A stretch of DNA of 64,000 nt from Tipula vernalis (taxonomy: Eukaryota; Arthropoda; Insecta; Diptera; Tipulidae), in NCBI GenBank assembly GCA_958295665.1, contig OY282560.1, forward strand, positions 100,789,930-100,853,929, read 5' to 3'. Shown piece by piece: positions 10,701-20,210 of the stretch. Position 1 is the first letter of the stretch; each line of letters begins with the position of its first letter. The notes under the pieces are model-generated. The model saw nothing but the letters and a program-made list of their open reading frames with translations. It had not been told where the DNA came from and ran no database searches. The position numbers were made by a program, and so were the translations under genes.

Positions 10701-13700
10701 GCACCCAAAGTATGCTTTGTTTGCCTTATTTGCGATGTATTTCAAGTGGGGGTTCCAGGTTAATTTTTGGTCAAAAATGATCCCTAGATATTTAACCTCA
10801 GACGTCATCTTGAGTATTTCCCCGTTCATAGTTATTGGAGGAAAGGAAATTCTCCTCCGATTTGTAAAGAGAGTACATGTTATTTTATTGGGATTGACGC
10901 TAAGGCCCACTTCAACACACCACTCGTTTACCAATCTTAGATCATATTGCATACGCTCAGCTATTGTGCTTTCAAATTTGCCCCGGACCATCAGCACCAG
11001 ATCATCAGCATAGACAATGATTGATATTCGAGAGTTCCTCAAAATAGCGAGCAAGTGGTCCATTACCAAGAGCCACAGTAACGGCAACAGTACTCCGCTC
11101 TGAGAGCAGCCCTTGGTAGGTGCAATTGAGATGCTTGCTTCGCCAATCGAGGCTTTAATTCTCCTGCTTCTGAGCATGCTTATTATGCACCCGATGGTTG
11201 AGGAGTCGATACCCCTCGCTACAGCTTGTTACCGAATCACCTCGAAATTAGTATTATCGAAGGCACCCTGGATGTCAATGAAGGAGCATAATAGTGCCTC
11301 CTTGTTGCGAAGTGTATCCTCGATTTCCGATGTTAATTCATGCAGGGCTGTCTCCGTAGATTTGCCCACCTGATAAGCATGTTGGCTAGGATTTAGAGGA
11401 CATCTTTGGATTGTATTGAGTAACAGATGATATAGGCCCAATATTTTTTCCATGGTTTTAAGTATAAATGATGTAAGGCTAATAGGTCTGTAGGACCTAA
11501 TGTCCTCGGGGGATTTATTCCAATTTTTTGGTATGAATATGACTCTTACCTCCCTCCAGCATCTGGGGATGTATTCCAGACTAAAGCTGGCTCTATATAA
11601 TTTGATTAGGTGGGGCTCCAGTACATCCAGGCCTCGTTGAAAAAAAATAGGATAGATTCCATCCCTTCCTTGAGACTTAAAGGGACCAAATGAATTGATA
11701 GCCCAGCGCAACTCTCCAGGGATGAAGATTTCCATCGCTCGCTTGTAGGCCCCTTGGAACTAGATATGGATGCACCACGCTCATATCAGGGTCCTCCCGA
11801 CCCGCAATGATTATGCACTCCGGAAAGTGTCCCTTCACCAGACATTCAAGAGTCTCTTCCCTTGATATGGTTAAGGTCCTGTCCAGCCTTCTTACTGAGC
11901 CCAGAGGGTTTTTATGATCTAATGCGAGGGATTTTTGGAGTCGGCAAGCTGCCGGAATCTCGTCTCTCTTCCCGCAAAAAGTTCTTCAGCTCTCCCTTTT
12001 GCGTCCCCCACGTGCAGTGCCTGAGGTTCCTGGCTTGTTTGGGTAGTCTTTATTGCTCCCGGGATCTTTCTGGCTGGGGTAACCAGCCGCTCTTTCCACG
12101 GAGCGATTTAGCTCTGCTTTACCTGCTGATGGTGCCTGTGTCCTCTCAGCCCTGTTACTCCCTCACCATCATTTTTGGGGCGAAAGTACACGGCTCCAAA
12201 CAGCCAGTTAACTTTATAGTTGGAGGCCTTTAAAATCATCGCCGTCTTATGCGACACCGACAATGTTAGTTGGAGGAGATCATTCTCTCTGTCTTTCCTT
12301 GCAAGAATTTTCCACTCCGCGTTCCTGAGATCCTTATTCTGGACTCCCAAGCGGCGAAGTATTTTCTCGTTTGCCTCGTTTTTGCAACGGGGAAGATATA
12401 CGAAGAATATTTTGCAGCGCGGTAATTCGTCCTCCCCGACTGCTCTCAGGTTGGCGTTTTCCCATGGCTTTAGGGTCGGCACAGTGGCAGTAAGCCACTC
12501 CGGCGTGTCCTTGTCAGCACAGTTGATGGTCAACCATCCATTCCTCGTGCGGCATCCTAAAAATGTCCGGCTAATGCCGTCCATTGCTAGTTCCGCCACT
12601 GCATTCATGATGCTATCTTGTACAGCCAGGATCTGGCTGATACCTAGTTTGACTTCCGGGAAGCCTTGGTCGGTTATTTCCAACCTGATGGCCTTCACTG
12701 CGTCCTTGTAAGTTAGCTTCACCTCCTTCGAGCTGCCACCATCTCCTAGCTTCGGACCTGTCATATCTTGTGAGCTACCCTTTCCTTCGGTTGGCAAAGG
12801 TTGCTCTTTCTTCTCCCTTTTTGATGGGGTGTTCTTTGGGGTCGTGTCGTCTGACCGGCTCCGTTTAGCGGTAGTGACCGTTCGATCTTTTATTTTAATT
12901 TGGCACTGTGCCAGAGATACCTCGTGAGGAATGCCCGCCAATTTAAGATGGGGAAGGCGCTTCTTCGCAGCTCCGCTGAGTCTCTTTCTCTTTTTCTTGC
13001 TATACTCGAGTTCCAAGTCCTCGAAGCTGCTTTTAATTTCGGCGGTTGTAGACACTGATGCGGTGTCCGAGAATGATGGCACTTGTGCGCCTTGTACTCG
13101 GTCACCGGTAATGGTATCCGCGCTTGAGTGTTCACTGCCATCACCAGACAGCGTGGTTTCCATATTAAAATTCTCAGAGGTAGGTCCTTGTTGGACCTTG
13201 TCATCCTCTAGAGATTGGTGCGTTTAGAGAAGCACCTCCCTCATATTTTTTTATTTCTGATATATCCATGCAGTTTCGGATTTGTTGAGAGGAAAAGAAG
13301 GTCCACCACAGCAGCGCCTCTTACGGTGGTAAGGCTAATTGAAACCGGAGGTCACCAGATATCCGGAGTTCCGTGCTAGAGACCAAATAACCCATGGCCA
13401 TTCATCCCTCGGCGACGTGTCTGACCTTGGATTTGGTTTTTTTTGTCAAGGTTATTCCTTCCTTGGTGACATAGTACGGTCCAGAAATCCACAGTAAATA
13501 TGTTTAAAAACTGCAGGACCAAAGTTATTGAAATCCGCGTTTCTCGACTTTTTGAATAACCCTGAGTCCGAAGACGGACTATACACACAGTTCCTCGAGA
13601 ATGTCTTGTCCGATTTGGATATTTTTGGCTTTTGGAACCTGTACGTCAAAGGAATCGGCCTGGGTACCTGCCACACGAATTGATCTAAAACCACATTTTT

Positions 13701-14057
13701 TATATTATGCTGGTTTTAAGATACAGTTGGGCGTTGAGTTTGGAGTTCAGTTGAGGGTTGAGTTGGGGGTCGATCTGAGAGTTGAAGTTGGGTTGAGTTG
13801 GAGTTGCGTTAGGGTTAGGATATTTTAAGTTCTTTGATTCCAAATCAATCGATTGATGAAGCAACATGAAATGAATAGCTTTGGATGTTGCGTTTAACTA
13901 AATTTTGTTTTTGTTATTTTAGAAACGAACAACTGATCTATTGGAGTTTAAAGAAAAAGAGGTAGCAAGTAAAATGCAAAAGCGACAACAAGAAGAATCC
14001 CTTGTGGCTAATTCATCATTGGCAACAAGTAATACGATGGGATCTAGCCCACAATAG
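4701..14057 (+). CDS. Pldn: BLOC-1 subunit 6 (Pallidin)
   Basis: Pallidin is a coiled-coil subunit of the BLOC-1 complex, which sorts cargo from endosomes to lysosome-related organelles such as pigment granules. Coding exons are 4701-4717, 4783-4920, 4990-5161 and 13923-14057; all junctions are GT-AG and the phases (2, 2, 0) join into 153 residues ending at TAG. The diagnostic part is the C-terminal coiled coil starting KLVNIKKQM and continuing IHQKTKNLKKR, which matches the equivalent stretch of vertebrate pallidin; residues about 30-70 match its first helix region. Length is close to the family norm. The third intron is 8761 bp and full of LINE remnants. The start is the first ATG in frame, just after two inverted-repeat elements. 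Exon calls come from splice consensus and phase, not transcripts. Confidence 0.88.
5690..5960 (+). pseudogene. Decayed LINE RNase H fragment
   Basis: The + strand reads IWYSDGSKTNGDIGAD near 5715, then after frame breaks LCVLQCLINKYRKTELYI. Both blocks resemble the RNase H domain of the LOA-type element at 9409-10446 (WYADGSKTNEGTGAG, LQCLKKKYIRTEIYI). It is therefore an older relative in the opposite orientation. Stops and shifts are frequent. Confidence 0.7.
6185..6430 (+). pseudogene. Possible LINE C-terminal fragment
   Basis: A 64-codon open frame at 6185-6379 contains RLWNSMPRNVNGFNQF, reminiscent of the RLWNSLP motif near the C-terminus of many insect LINE RT proteins. Nothing else supports it and the surrounding sequence is not clearly coding. 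Confidence 0.35.
6960..8040 (+). pseudogene. Decayed LINE reverse transcriptase (RTE-like), copy 1
   Basis: Scattered frames carry pieces of one RT in the expected order: EDIPEAWKTR (7120s), DYQCGVCPNRSTTDQTL (7210-7270), a corrupted RQG..L.TLLFNLALE block (7440-7520), NEAKTKYVFYAR (7555-7590), IAAGYRSFYSNIK (7690-7740) and a tail with MNHEIRNDLDKVNIIGFIK (7918-7975). This order matches the insect RTE-like family common in annotations as an orphan RT. Many stops and indels; no part is functional. Confidence 0.7.
8335..8830 (+). pseudogene. Decayed LINE reverse transcriptase (RTE-like), copy 2
   Basis: A second fragment of the same kind of RT: SEEWKLAVL, KSGERSSKCENYCGIALLCTAYN (split by a shift), PLAEEITHDYQ, then VENKPTVIF and NLRLEYIFRK near 8780-8810. 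It covers motifs partly missing from the copy at 6960-8040, so it may be the other half of one rearranged insertion or an independent copy. Confidence 0.65.
8831..9299 (+). other. Unassigned sequence between LINE remnants
   Basis: An open frame continues to 9122 with a cysteine-bearing stretch (FNRCESCTLTDEYERRL) that I do not recognise and that does not match the neighbouring RTs. It could be chance. No other feature is seen. Confidence 0.3.
9409..10446 (-). pseudogene. LOA-type LINE, RNase H and C-terminal domain
   Basis: A 345-codon open frame. RNase H residues are visible in order: WYADGSKTN (Asp), FQAETVAIE (Glu), FSDSQAVL (Asp) and PGHSNIPGNEAAD (His/Asp). A C-terminal part follows with TGHGPFNYHLFKMG and a Cys/His cluster (CRFCKLG, HLLFEC) typical of such ORF2 proteins. 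It would degrade the RNA of the RNA-DNA hybrid. This part is unbroken, although it is cut off from the RT by a frame change at 10434-10446. Confidence 0.88.
10434..11735 (-). pseudogene. LOA-type LINE, reverse transcriptase domain
   Basis: Two frames. 11229-11735 holds the RT fingers (PFKSQGRDGIYP, SYRPISLTSF, FIDIQGAFDN). 10434-11177 holds GCSQSGVLLPLLW, the catalytic IVYADDLVLM, KYLGIIFDQKLTW and the thumb. The two do not join in frame between 11177 and 11229. Upstream, decayed ORF2 residues (LECLVKGHFPE, near 11820-11850) mark the region before the RT; no endonuclease motif is present. Confidence 0.88.
12108..13163 (-). pseudogene. LOA-type LINE ORF1 (DUF4780-like gag)
   Basis: A 351-codon frame starting METTLSGDG. 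The N-terminal half is Ser/Lys-rich with basic tracts (KKKRKRLSGAAKKR). The C-terminal half has the pattern FRT.NGWLTINCAD and the PWENANLRAVGEDELPR block of the DUF4780 domain, which in insects is found in ORF1 of RNase H-bearing LINEs. The protein should bind element RNA. I call it a pseudogene because the element it served is broken, although this frame is intact. Confidence 0.75.
13401..13725. other. Unassigned intron sequence
   Basis: This lies between the 5' end of the antisense LINE and a short tandem repeat, still in intron 3 of the Pallidin gene. Short open frames exist on both strands but none has recognisable motifs or splice support. Confidence 0.4.
13726..13820 (+). repeat. Imperfect GAGTTGGG-type minisatellite
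   Basis: About ten imperfect units built from GTTGAG, TTGGG and GAGTTG steps run through these 95 bp, ending in TTAGGGTTAGGA. The strand is almost free of C. It ends about 100 bp before the last Pallidin exon. Confidence 0.7.
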
Positions 14058-14359
14058 TACAACTAAATAAAAAATCAAATTTTCTTCCAACGATTTATAC
14101 AATATACAATTTTGTTTTATTTTTTGTTTTTTGGTACTTGTTTAATAAATAAAATTTATTTAAATTAGATAAATAGAAATAATAAAAAATAAACTTAATT
14201 CAACAACAATTATGTATGTGATGATAAATCTATATTTAAAATTATACAAAACATTATTAATAAAACTTTAAAAACTAAAAAAAAATCACCACTGTTTTAA
14301 TTTATTCTTTTTGTGTGTACCAACCAGTACATCCTTCTCTATGAATATGTGTAATTTAC

Positions 14360-14436
14360 CTAATTTAATTCTTCATTTTCGAGTATATGGAGCGCATCCG
14401 ATGGTGAATGATACGATGGAGCGATTGAAGTAACAT
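14360..14436 (-). CDS. Possible 3'-terminal exon on the minus strand
   Basis: On the - strand a good acceptor (TTTTTATTTACAG) is followed by 24 codons ending HILENEELN and a TAG stop. The codon choice looks natural. It would make a gene convergent with Pallidin. I found no upstream exon that fits (the required phase is one leftover base), and the + strand is also partly open, so this may be chance. Product unknown. Confidence 0.28.
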
Positions 14437-14551
14437 CTGTAAATAAAAATGGTTAAAATAAATCTCATAAAAAAACAACAAAAAGGGTATTCTTCACAAA
14501 TACGTAATAAGCTACCATAAGCCACCAAACTATACTCAAAAATAAAACAAA

Positions 14552-14611
14552 ATGTTATCTCACTCCATTTCGTTACGATTGTCCGTTAATCGTGGTTTGT
14601 CTTTCAAAATG
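14552..14611 (+). CDS. Possible first exon with mitochondrial-type presequence
   Basis: ATG opens twenty codons (MLSHSISLRLSVNRGLSFKM) followed directly by a consensus donor GTGAGT. The peptide has the Arg/Ser/Leu-rich, acid-free look of a mitochondrial presequence. It could be the start of the unrecognised gene at 15455-17465, but the phases do not connect without a missing exon. No other support. Confidence 0.3.
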
Positions 14612-15454
14612 GTGAGTTTGGTTAATCTTAATACTTAATTTAATTTGGTTATTTTTTTTTTTGTTGTTAATTATAAAACATTAAATTTACTAAATTATAC
14701 TACATATAAGTAAATCTGTTCAAGGAATATTAAAGACATGCTTTTAAATATTTTAGAAAATATTTTTTGTAAACGATTTATTTAACTAAAGGAATATTTC
14801 ATGCATTTTGATATAAGGCTAATATTTATATACATAAAAGTCTGGAAATTATTCCAAAAAGAGGTATTTATTTCGGGTTTTTACCAAATATTAAAAAATT
14901 AAATGGTTTATTTATATATACCTTAAGCATATCACGTTGATTTACCTAAAAACCAGTCAATCAAATACAATTCACAAAGACGGAACACGATTTCACAATT
15001 AAAAGCACAGTCGCACACCACATGGTCAACAAAATATTTATTAGATCGTACTTTTTATCATCAAGTACTAAACAATTTAAGCAACAAAGCTGTTAATTAG
15101 GTCGTATAAAAATACTTTTTTTTTATTGTTTCATTGATAATAAAAGTAATACAATGTTAATTATTTAATAGTATAGCTAAAAAAAAAATTATTTCCAAAT
15201 TTATATTTTGTCTTTACAAGATAGACTAAAAAAATTGTATTATTGGCACACGAGATTCTTGAGATAAGATTTAATAGAAGTCTACTCACACTCAAATTAC
15301 AGATTGTATTGTAATTTGCAGTGAGTGTATGGTTCTAATCCAAAATTTTATCTTTTTTTAGTTTAAAATATTCGGTGGGTTTTTTCAAAACCAAAGTACG
15401 TATTTTAAAAATGCTGGTAGGAACTACAACACATGTCTGTTTTTTTTTTTATAG

Positions 15455-17465
15455 AAAACACATAATTTTAAAATTAATTTATAGAGTTGGTTTTGTATTT
15501 GCTGTAGAAGATGGAAAATTCGAACGGTGGCAAATTATTGGCGGAGATTCATCAATACAAATTAGTGTGGTGTAAGTTATATTGACTGTTGGTTTACATA
15601 AACTTTTAGTTGTTCATTGCAATTTGGACTATGCGGAAAGGAAAATACAACGTCATTTAAACTTATAAAGGTAAGGTTGAAGAAATGGCCAAATTTCGTT
15701 TTAAATTTCTTTGAGTAATAAAGTAGCTACTTAGCCAGCAACGATTTTTTTTTTTAACTAGGAAAAATGGATGATTACTCAGAAATATCAGTATAAGGAA
15801 AATTGGAATGGCCCAAACTCAGGGATGCCAGACGTTACCGTTATTTCCGCGCCCTTACTAATTTGTCCTGCACCCCCCCCCCACCCTCTCCTTCCTTAAA
15901 ATATGTGTAAAAATTTTAAATTTAATGTCTCATTCGAAAAATGATCAAACGAACAAGACGTTGAGCAATGACATCAAACGTCAAAAATCAAATCCATGTG
16001 CGTGAGTAATTTAAACGTGGATGGTGTGTAAAACGGGGAAGTAGAATACAACATAGCTCGGCATATTCAAATAAAAATGCACATCGAAAATTTAAAATCT
16101 GCAAAACTGAAAGACTGAATCGGTTGTGTCATTCGCAGAAATGTAATTTAGTTACCATTCAGCCCTCCATTCACACAGTTATGTTTTTGGTGGTTGTGTC
16201 AGTCCATTATTCAAAACGATGTTTTCGGATTCCAGAAAAACTAAACTAGCAGCTATTTTAACAAAAGTTCTTGGGCCGCATTCAAAAGATTTGGTTTAAA
16301 AAAAAATTCAAGAAAATGTTCCATTCTCAATTAGTAAAATGCATCAAACAAAGGAAATATTAAAACATTTCCCCTTATAGTGCGTTTTGTTAATATAAAC
16401 GAAGGAATTCAATCAGGAATTTAATGCGCTTAAAAGACAATTATGTAAGTAAATATGAAGTTTCTATAGCAAATGTGACGCCTTATTGTGTGGATACTGG
16501 CCCGGTAAATTTTGGCAAACATAGAAGTGTATTTACAGCGCGTAAAAAAAGACAACGAAAACATTTTCCCTTGTGGCTGTTTAAGCATGATCCAAAAAGA
16601 TGGTTATCTTTACTGCCAGCCGTAGAGAGAATGCTGTCATATCTCGGATTTCTAATGAACGCGTTCAAAATATTCGACGTTCTTTTAAACAAAATGCAAG
16701 GAAACGATGTTTTAATAATAGAAGCTTATTCAATTATGGATAACATTAGACGGTTATTATTAGGAAGGAGAACCGAAAAATGTTACTGTTCTCTAGCAAC
16801 CCAAATAATTCGAAAACGTGACAACGATGACGCGGTAGCAAGATTTCAAATTGACGTTGCAAATTTTTTTGATGAATCAATTAAATATTTGGAAATTTTG
16901 TTTGATTTTAACAATACAAAACTAAAAATTCTAAATAATTTATATCTCACAACATCACTTTCTTTTCAAAACATAACAGAAATTGTGAATACATACAATG
17001 ATTGAATGATGATGAATTGATTTATTATTTGAAGAGTTCACTCAAGTGAAAAAAAGTATTAACGAAAGGCTGAAGAAGAAAGCCAAATTGAAATTAGATT
17101 TTAAATGTTTTTCTCTTCTTAGAAAATTTTCATCGCACAAAATAATCCAACACATTTTCTTCATCCCTCATTCAAATGATTGATGGCGGTCGCTTGGCGC
17201 AAAGACAGAAATAGGCTTTTGGAAAATCTAGAAGCCTTTGGCATGAGTTGCTTGGAATTTTAAACATATCTAAAATGGAAAGCTGGCAAACTTTTTGTAA
17301 ACCGGTGTACGATTAGTGATAAACATGTTTAAAATTAAAAAAAATACAAATTGTTTTGTTTTGCCCCCTGTCTTTTTGGAAATCTGGCATCCCTGCCCAA
17401 ACTCAATGTTGCTAAAGGACACGTCTATCTCGGCAAGTCTTTCAAAACATCCAGAAATGCTATAA
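15455..17465 (+). CDS. Unrecognised gene, three 3' exons, last one split by a hAT insertion
   Basis: Three exons fit together: 15455 (or 15485)-15571, 15610-15670, and 15762 onward. Splice sites are strong (GTAAGT, GTAAGG; pyrimidine-tract acceptors) and the phases, 2 then 0, keep one frame open: RVGFVFAVEDGKFERWQIIG, then CSLQFGLCGKENTTSF, then EKWMITQKYQYKENWNG. In the last exon a hAT element (15820-17395) interrupts the frame. Ignoring it and one target copy, the frame continues 17404-17465 to a TAA. With it, translation would run into the element and stop at 15897-15899. I do not recognise the protein. The 5' exons are unresolved, so this is a partial model, and it may now be a pseudogene or carry a transposon-encoded tail. 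Confidence 0.55.
15820..17395 (+). mobile_element. hAT-superfamily DNA transposon with intact ends
   Basis: The element starts CAGGGATGCCAGA and ends with the exact complement TCTGGCATCCCTG. It is flanked by the perfect 8-bp duplication CCCAAACT at 15812-15819 and 17396-17403. Eight-base duplications and CAGGG ends define the hAT superfamily. The 1576-bp interior holds only the C-terminal part of a transposase (16424-17005), so this copy would need an enzyme from elsewhere. It lies within an exon of the gene at 15455-17465. Confidence 0.93.
16424..17005 (+). pseudogene. hAT transposase C-terminal remnant
   Basis: A 193-codon frame whose middle reads KRWLSLLPAVERML, resembling the TRWLSLHPALERVL block of insect hAT-like (ZBED/SCAND3-type) transposases, and later FFDESIKYLEILFDF, matching the FYxxCIEYLxxW block. 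The N-terminal catalytic part with the first conserved acidic residues is missing. The position, entirely inside an element with hAT ends and an 8-bp duplication, supports the call independently of the weak similarity. Confidence 0.7.
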
Positions 17466-18295
17466 GATTTACACTGAACAAAAAAATAGAGTAAAGTAAA
17501 GGATCGATTGAGAAACGATACCATCGATAAACAAGAAAATCATTACTCAAATTTCACCTTGGGTAATGTTCGTTAAATGGCAGACACAATATGGCCGCCC
17601 TACAAGGTATACATAAAAAGCTTCGTTTCATTGGGAATTGGGATGGTAATTTCCGCAAGGAATTAAGGATAATGTGTTTATATTTTCGGAATTAAAAAAA
17701 TGAAGCCATTTTGTCTTAAAATCAGTGAAAGTAATTTCGTTAGTTTCATAAAATTAAATTAGTTTCTAAATTATCTCAGGTTAAAAGAGGAGATAATGTA
17801 AGTTTTAGTGGATAAGAAACTACAAATAATTTCTAGCGACAATTCGCTTGAACTTATGGAATATGAGGATCCCTCATAACAATTAAAATTATGTGGCATA
17901 CAATTATTAGATTTTGACAAAAGATTAAAAATGTCTAAAAATCATAAAGAAAACAAAATCGGGAAAATAAATCATACAAAATAAGAAGGAACAACAAGAA
18001 AAATAGAAGAATCAAGAGGAGTAACTCGAAGAATAACTTGAATCTGGTATATTTAGGCAAGGCTGCCAAAATTAATAATTTTAGAAATATTGATGCGGTA
18101 GAGCAATTAAGTAAGAATATGGCACATTTTTTTTATTGATTGAGCTAATTTAGAGTCAATTCCCTTGGACATATTAATAGAGGATATAAGGGAAAATATT
18201 ATATCCTCACTACGTAGACATAAGAAATATCAAAAGAATGACAAGCGAACAAAAGTAAACAAGTAAACACGGAACTCATTCAAATTGCTTTCTCA
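17466..18295. other. AT-rich spacer
   Basis: No convincing gene. A short ATG-led frame at 17591 (MAALQ followed by GTATAC) could be a first exon, but nothing downstream fits it. The rest is AT-rich without clear structure. Confidence 0.4.
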
Positions 18296-18464
18296 GTGCG
18301 AGTTTACGACCATTTTCTGAAGAAAAATTTTCAGCAGATTTAATATATTTTAAATGGAAAACAAAAGAATTATGTACGGAAGGGGAAATTTGTTTACAAA
18401 ATAGACTACGTCGATTGGTTGCCTGTTGAAAATTTTTCTTCAGAAAATGGTCGTAAACTCGCAC
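18296..18464. repeat. Perfect 38-bp inverted repeat, 169-bp foldback element
   Basis: Bases 18296-18333 (starting GTGCGAGTTTACGACC) and 18427-18464 are exact inverted copies over 38 bp, and the pairing extends about 4 bp inward with one mismatch. The loop of about 93 bp is non-coding. The perfect arms suggest a recent insertion or selection to keep a hairpin. A small foldback transposon is the simplest reading. Confidence 0.88.
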
Positions 18465-18649
18465 TTAGCTAACATGATACCTAATAATATGGTGACGTAT
18501 GAAAAAGTACTACTGAGAGTGAGGCGTTTTCTCCCTAATCCAATGTACTGTAAAAACTAAAAATTAGTAATTATGGTTGTTATTCAAGACAAGGACAATG
18601 TAGCATATAAATATTTCAAAAATTTTAAAATACATTTAAATGGAGAATA

Positions 18650-20210
18650 CTGAGATAATGCAAATTAATACAAGAAAATCTTGTACCACAACCCATAATG
18701 AAAAATAACATTCAATTGGTAATAATTACTGAAACGTGGACTAGCCCAAATGATAAAATTTCTATGAAATGGATATGGGGGAGGGATCAATAAAAAAAAT
18801 GTCCTTGGGAAGCGGTGGACTTAATTAATACATTTAATAGAATAGTAACTATATTGAGTACAGATTGAGTTAAATTTAATTTCTTTTTACAATCATAACA
18901 ACAGAAATCAGGAGGAAGTAGCCAAAGAATTCCAAAATTTATAAATAGAGAATGTAGAGAGGGATAAAATTATTGCGGGAACTATTACGTTGAGATAAAT
19001 AGCAGAAAACGTCACGGAGACTAATTTTATGCTGCTAAATAAAGGAACTGCAACAAGCCAAGATACCCACAGACACATCTACTAAGCTTCAAACAATATA
19101 TTATGTAGTCTTTTTGACAATATAATATGGAATTCGACCATCGATAATATTGGGAGTGGTCACTTTTCAATCATAATTAAATACAAAATAAGGAAATTAG
19201 GTAATTACAAAACAAATCACTAATTGGACAAAATTGTATCTTATGGTTTATGATCACAATTTACAAATGTATTCTGTCAGTAAACATTGTATAGTTTTTA
19301 GTTTTATGTTTTATAATCATAATCTATCCCTGTTTCTGTATATCTTGCTAAAAAAAGTTAAATAAATTTTCTATCAAATTAAAATGTTCAAAAAATATAA
19401 GTAATGTTGGTACCGCCCTTCAGTACTTTTTCTTGAGAGTTGGAGACTTTTAGATTGGCAATTATTAATCTGGTACAAATATACCGAACTTCTACTTAAA
19501 CTCAGCCTCAAGTCTCATTTTACGACCAAAATCCATGCTCAACTGGTGAAAATGAATTGTCGAAACGAAATTGAGACAAAGAAAAATTTCGGAATATATG
19601 CTCAGAACAAAAGCTCTTACAAAAAAGCAAAAGGGAACAAAAACTCCTAATATTTGAGATTTTAATAACTTGCAAAACAATATGACTAAGAAAATAAAAA
19701 TATAATTGAAACGAAGGAACAGATGAAAATTCTCACTAGTCGAGGAAAAAATAGTGAAATCAAGTGTTTCAAAGGATGACTCAGCAGATACGGATATATT
19801 ATTGATTGGCACAGCCGAAGACTGTAAAAGACGGTTACAAAGGAGTTAATACAATAATTCTAATAAAATGGGTTCTAGCTCACGTGGATATCTCAGGGAA
19901 ACTAATTGCATATGAATTAGCCAAAAAATCGATTCGCACCTTAACCCACAAATTGGGCAGCGACCTATAATAATAGACATTTATAAGATAAAATTAACGT
20001 CTTAAAAAAAAAAAAAGATTTCATAATAGTAGATGGAAGTTCTTCTTTTATTACAAAAAATTGGGACCGCATTTTAAAGTAGAAATTTTAGTAATAAAAT
20101 TTATACAATCTAATTGTTTAAAAACATCCAAGTATATAAAAAAACTACTTACTAGTTTTGTAAAGAAATTTGTCAATTTCACAATAACAAAGTACAATTT
20201 ATTGTTTTAT
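18650..20210 (+). pseudogene. Very decayed I-type LINE (endonuclease and RNase H traces)
   Basis: On the + strand TETWTSPNDK (18730s) resembles the endonuclease TETW motif, TIDNIGSGHFSIII (19140s) resembles the closing SDHFPI motif, and IKWVLAHVDISGK...YELAKKS (19870-19935) resembles the RNase H VPAHVGISGNEKADELAK motif. Order and spacing suit an I-clade ORF2, with the RT lost or unrecognisable between them. Stops are dense. Boundaries are approximate. Confidence 0.6.

Larger units (their letters stand above)
9300..13400 (-). mobile_element. LOA/R1-type LINE with RNase H, endonuclease deleted
   Basis: Read on the - strand this is a two-ORF non-LTR retrotransposon: a gag-like ORF1 (12108-13163), a short ORF2 linker, RT (10434-11735) and RNase H (9409-10446), then a short 3' UTR. 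Only about 370 bp separate ORF1 from the RT start, so the endonuclease expected between them has been lost. The element lies antisense in intron 3 of the Pallidin gene. Its GC content and codon use differ visibly from the AT-rich host sequence. End coordinates are approximate because no target duplication was found. Confidence 0.85.

Noticed and set aside
17591..17606. Short first exon MAALQ with a GTATAC donor
   Set aside because: No downstream exon in phase before the MFSD6-like gene; likely chance.
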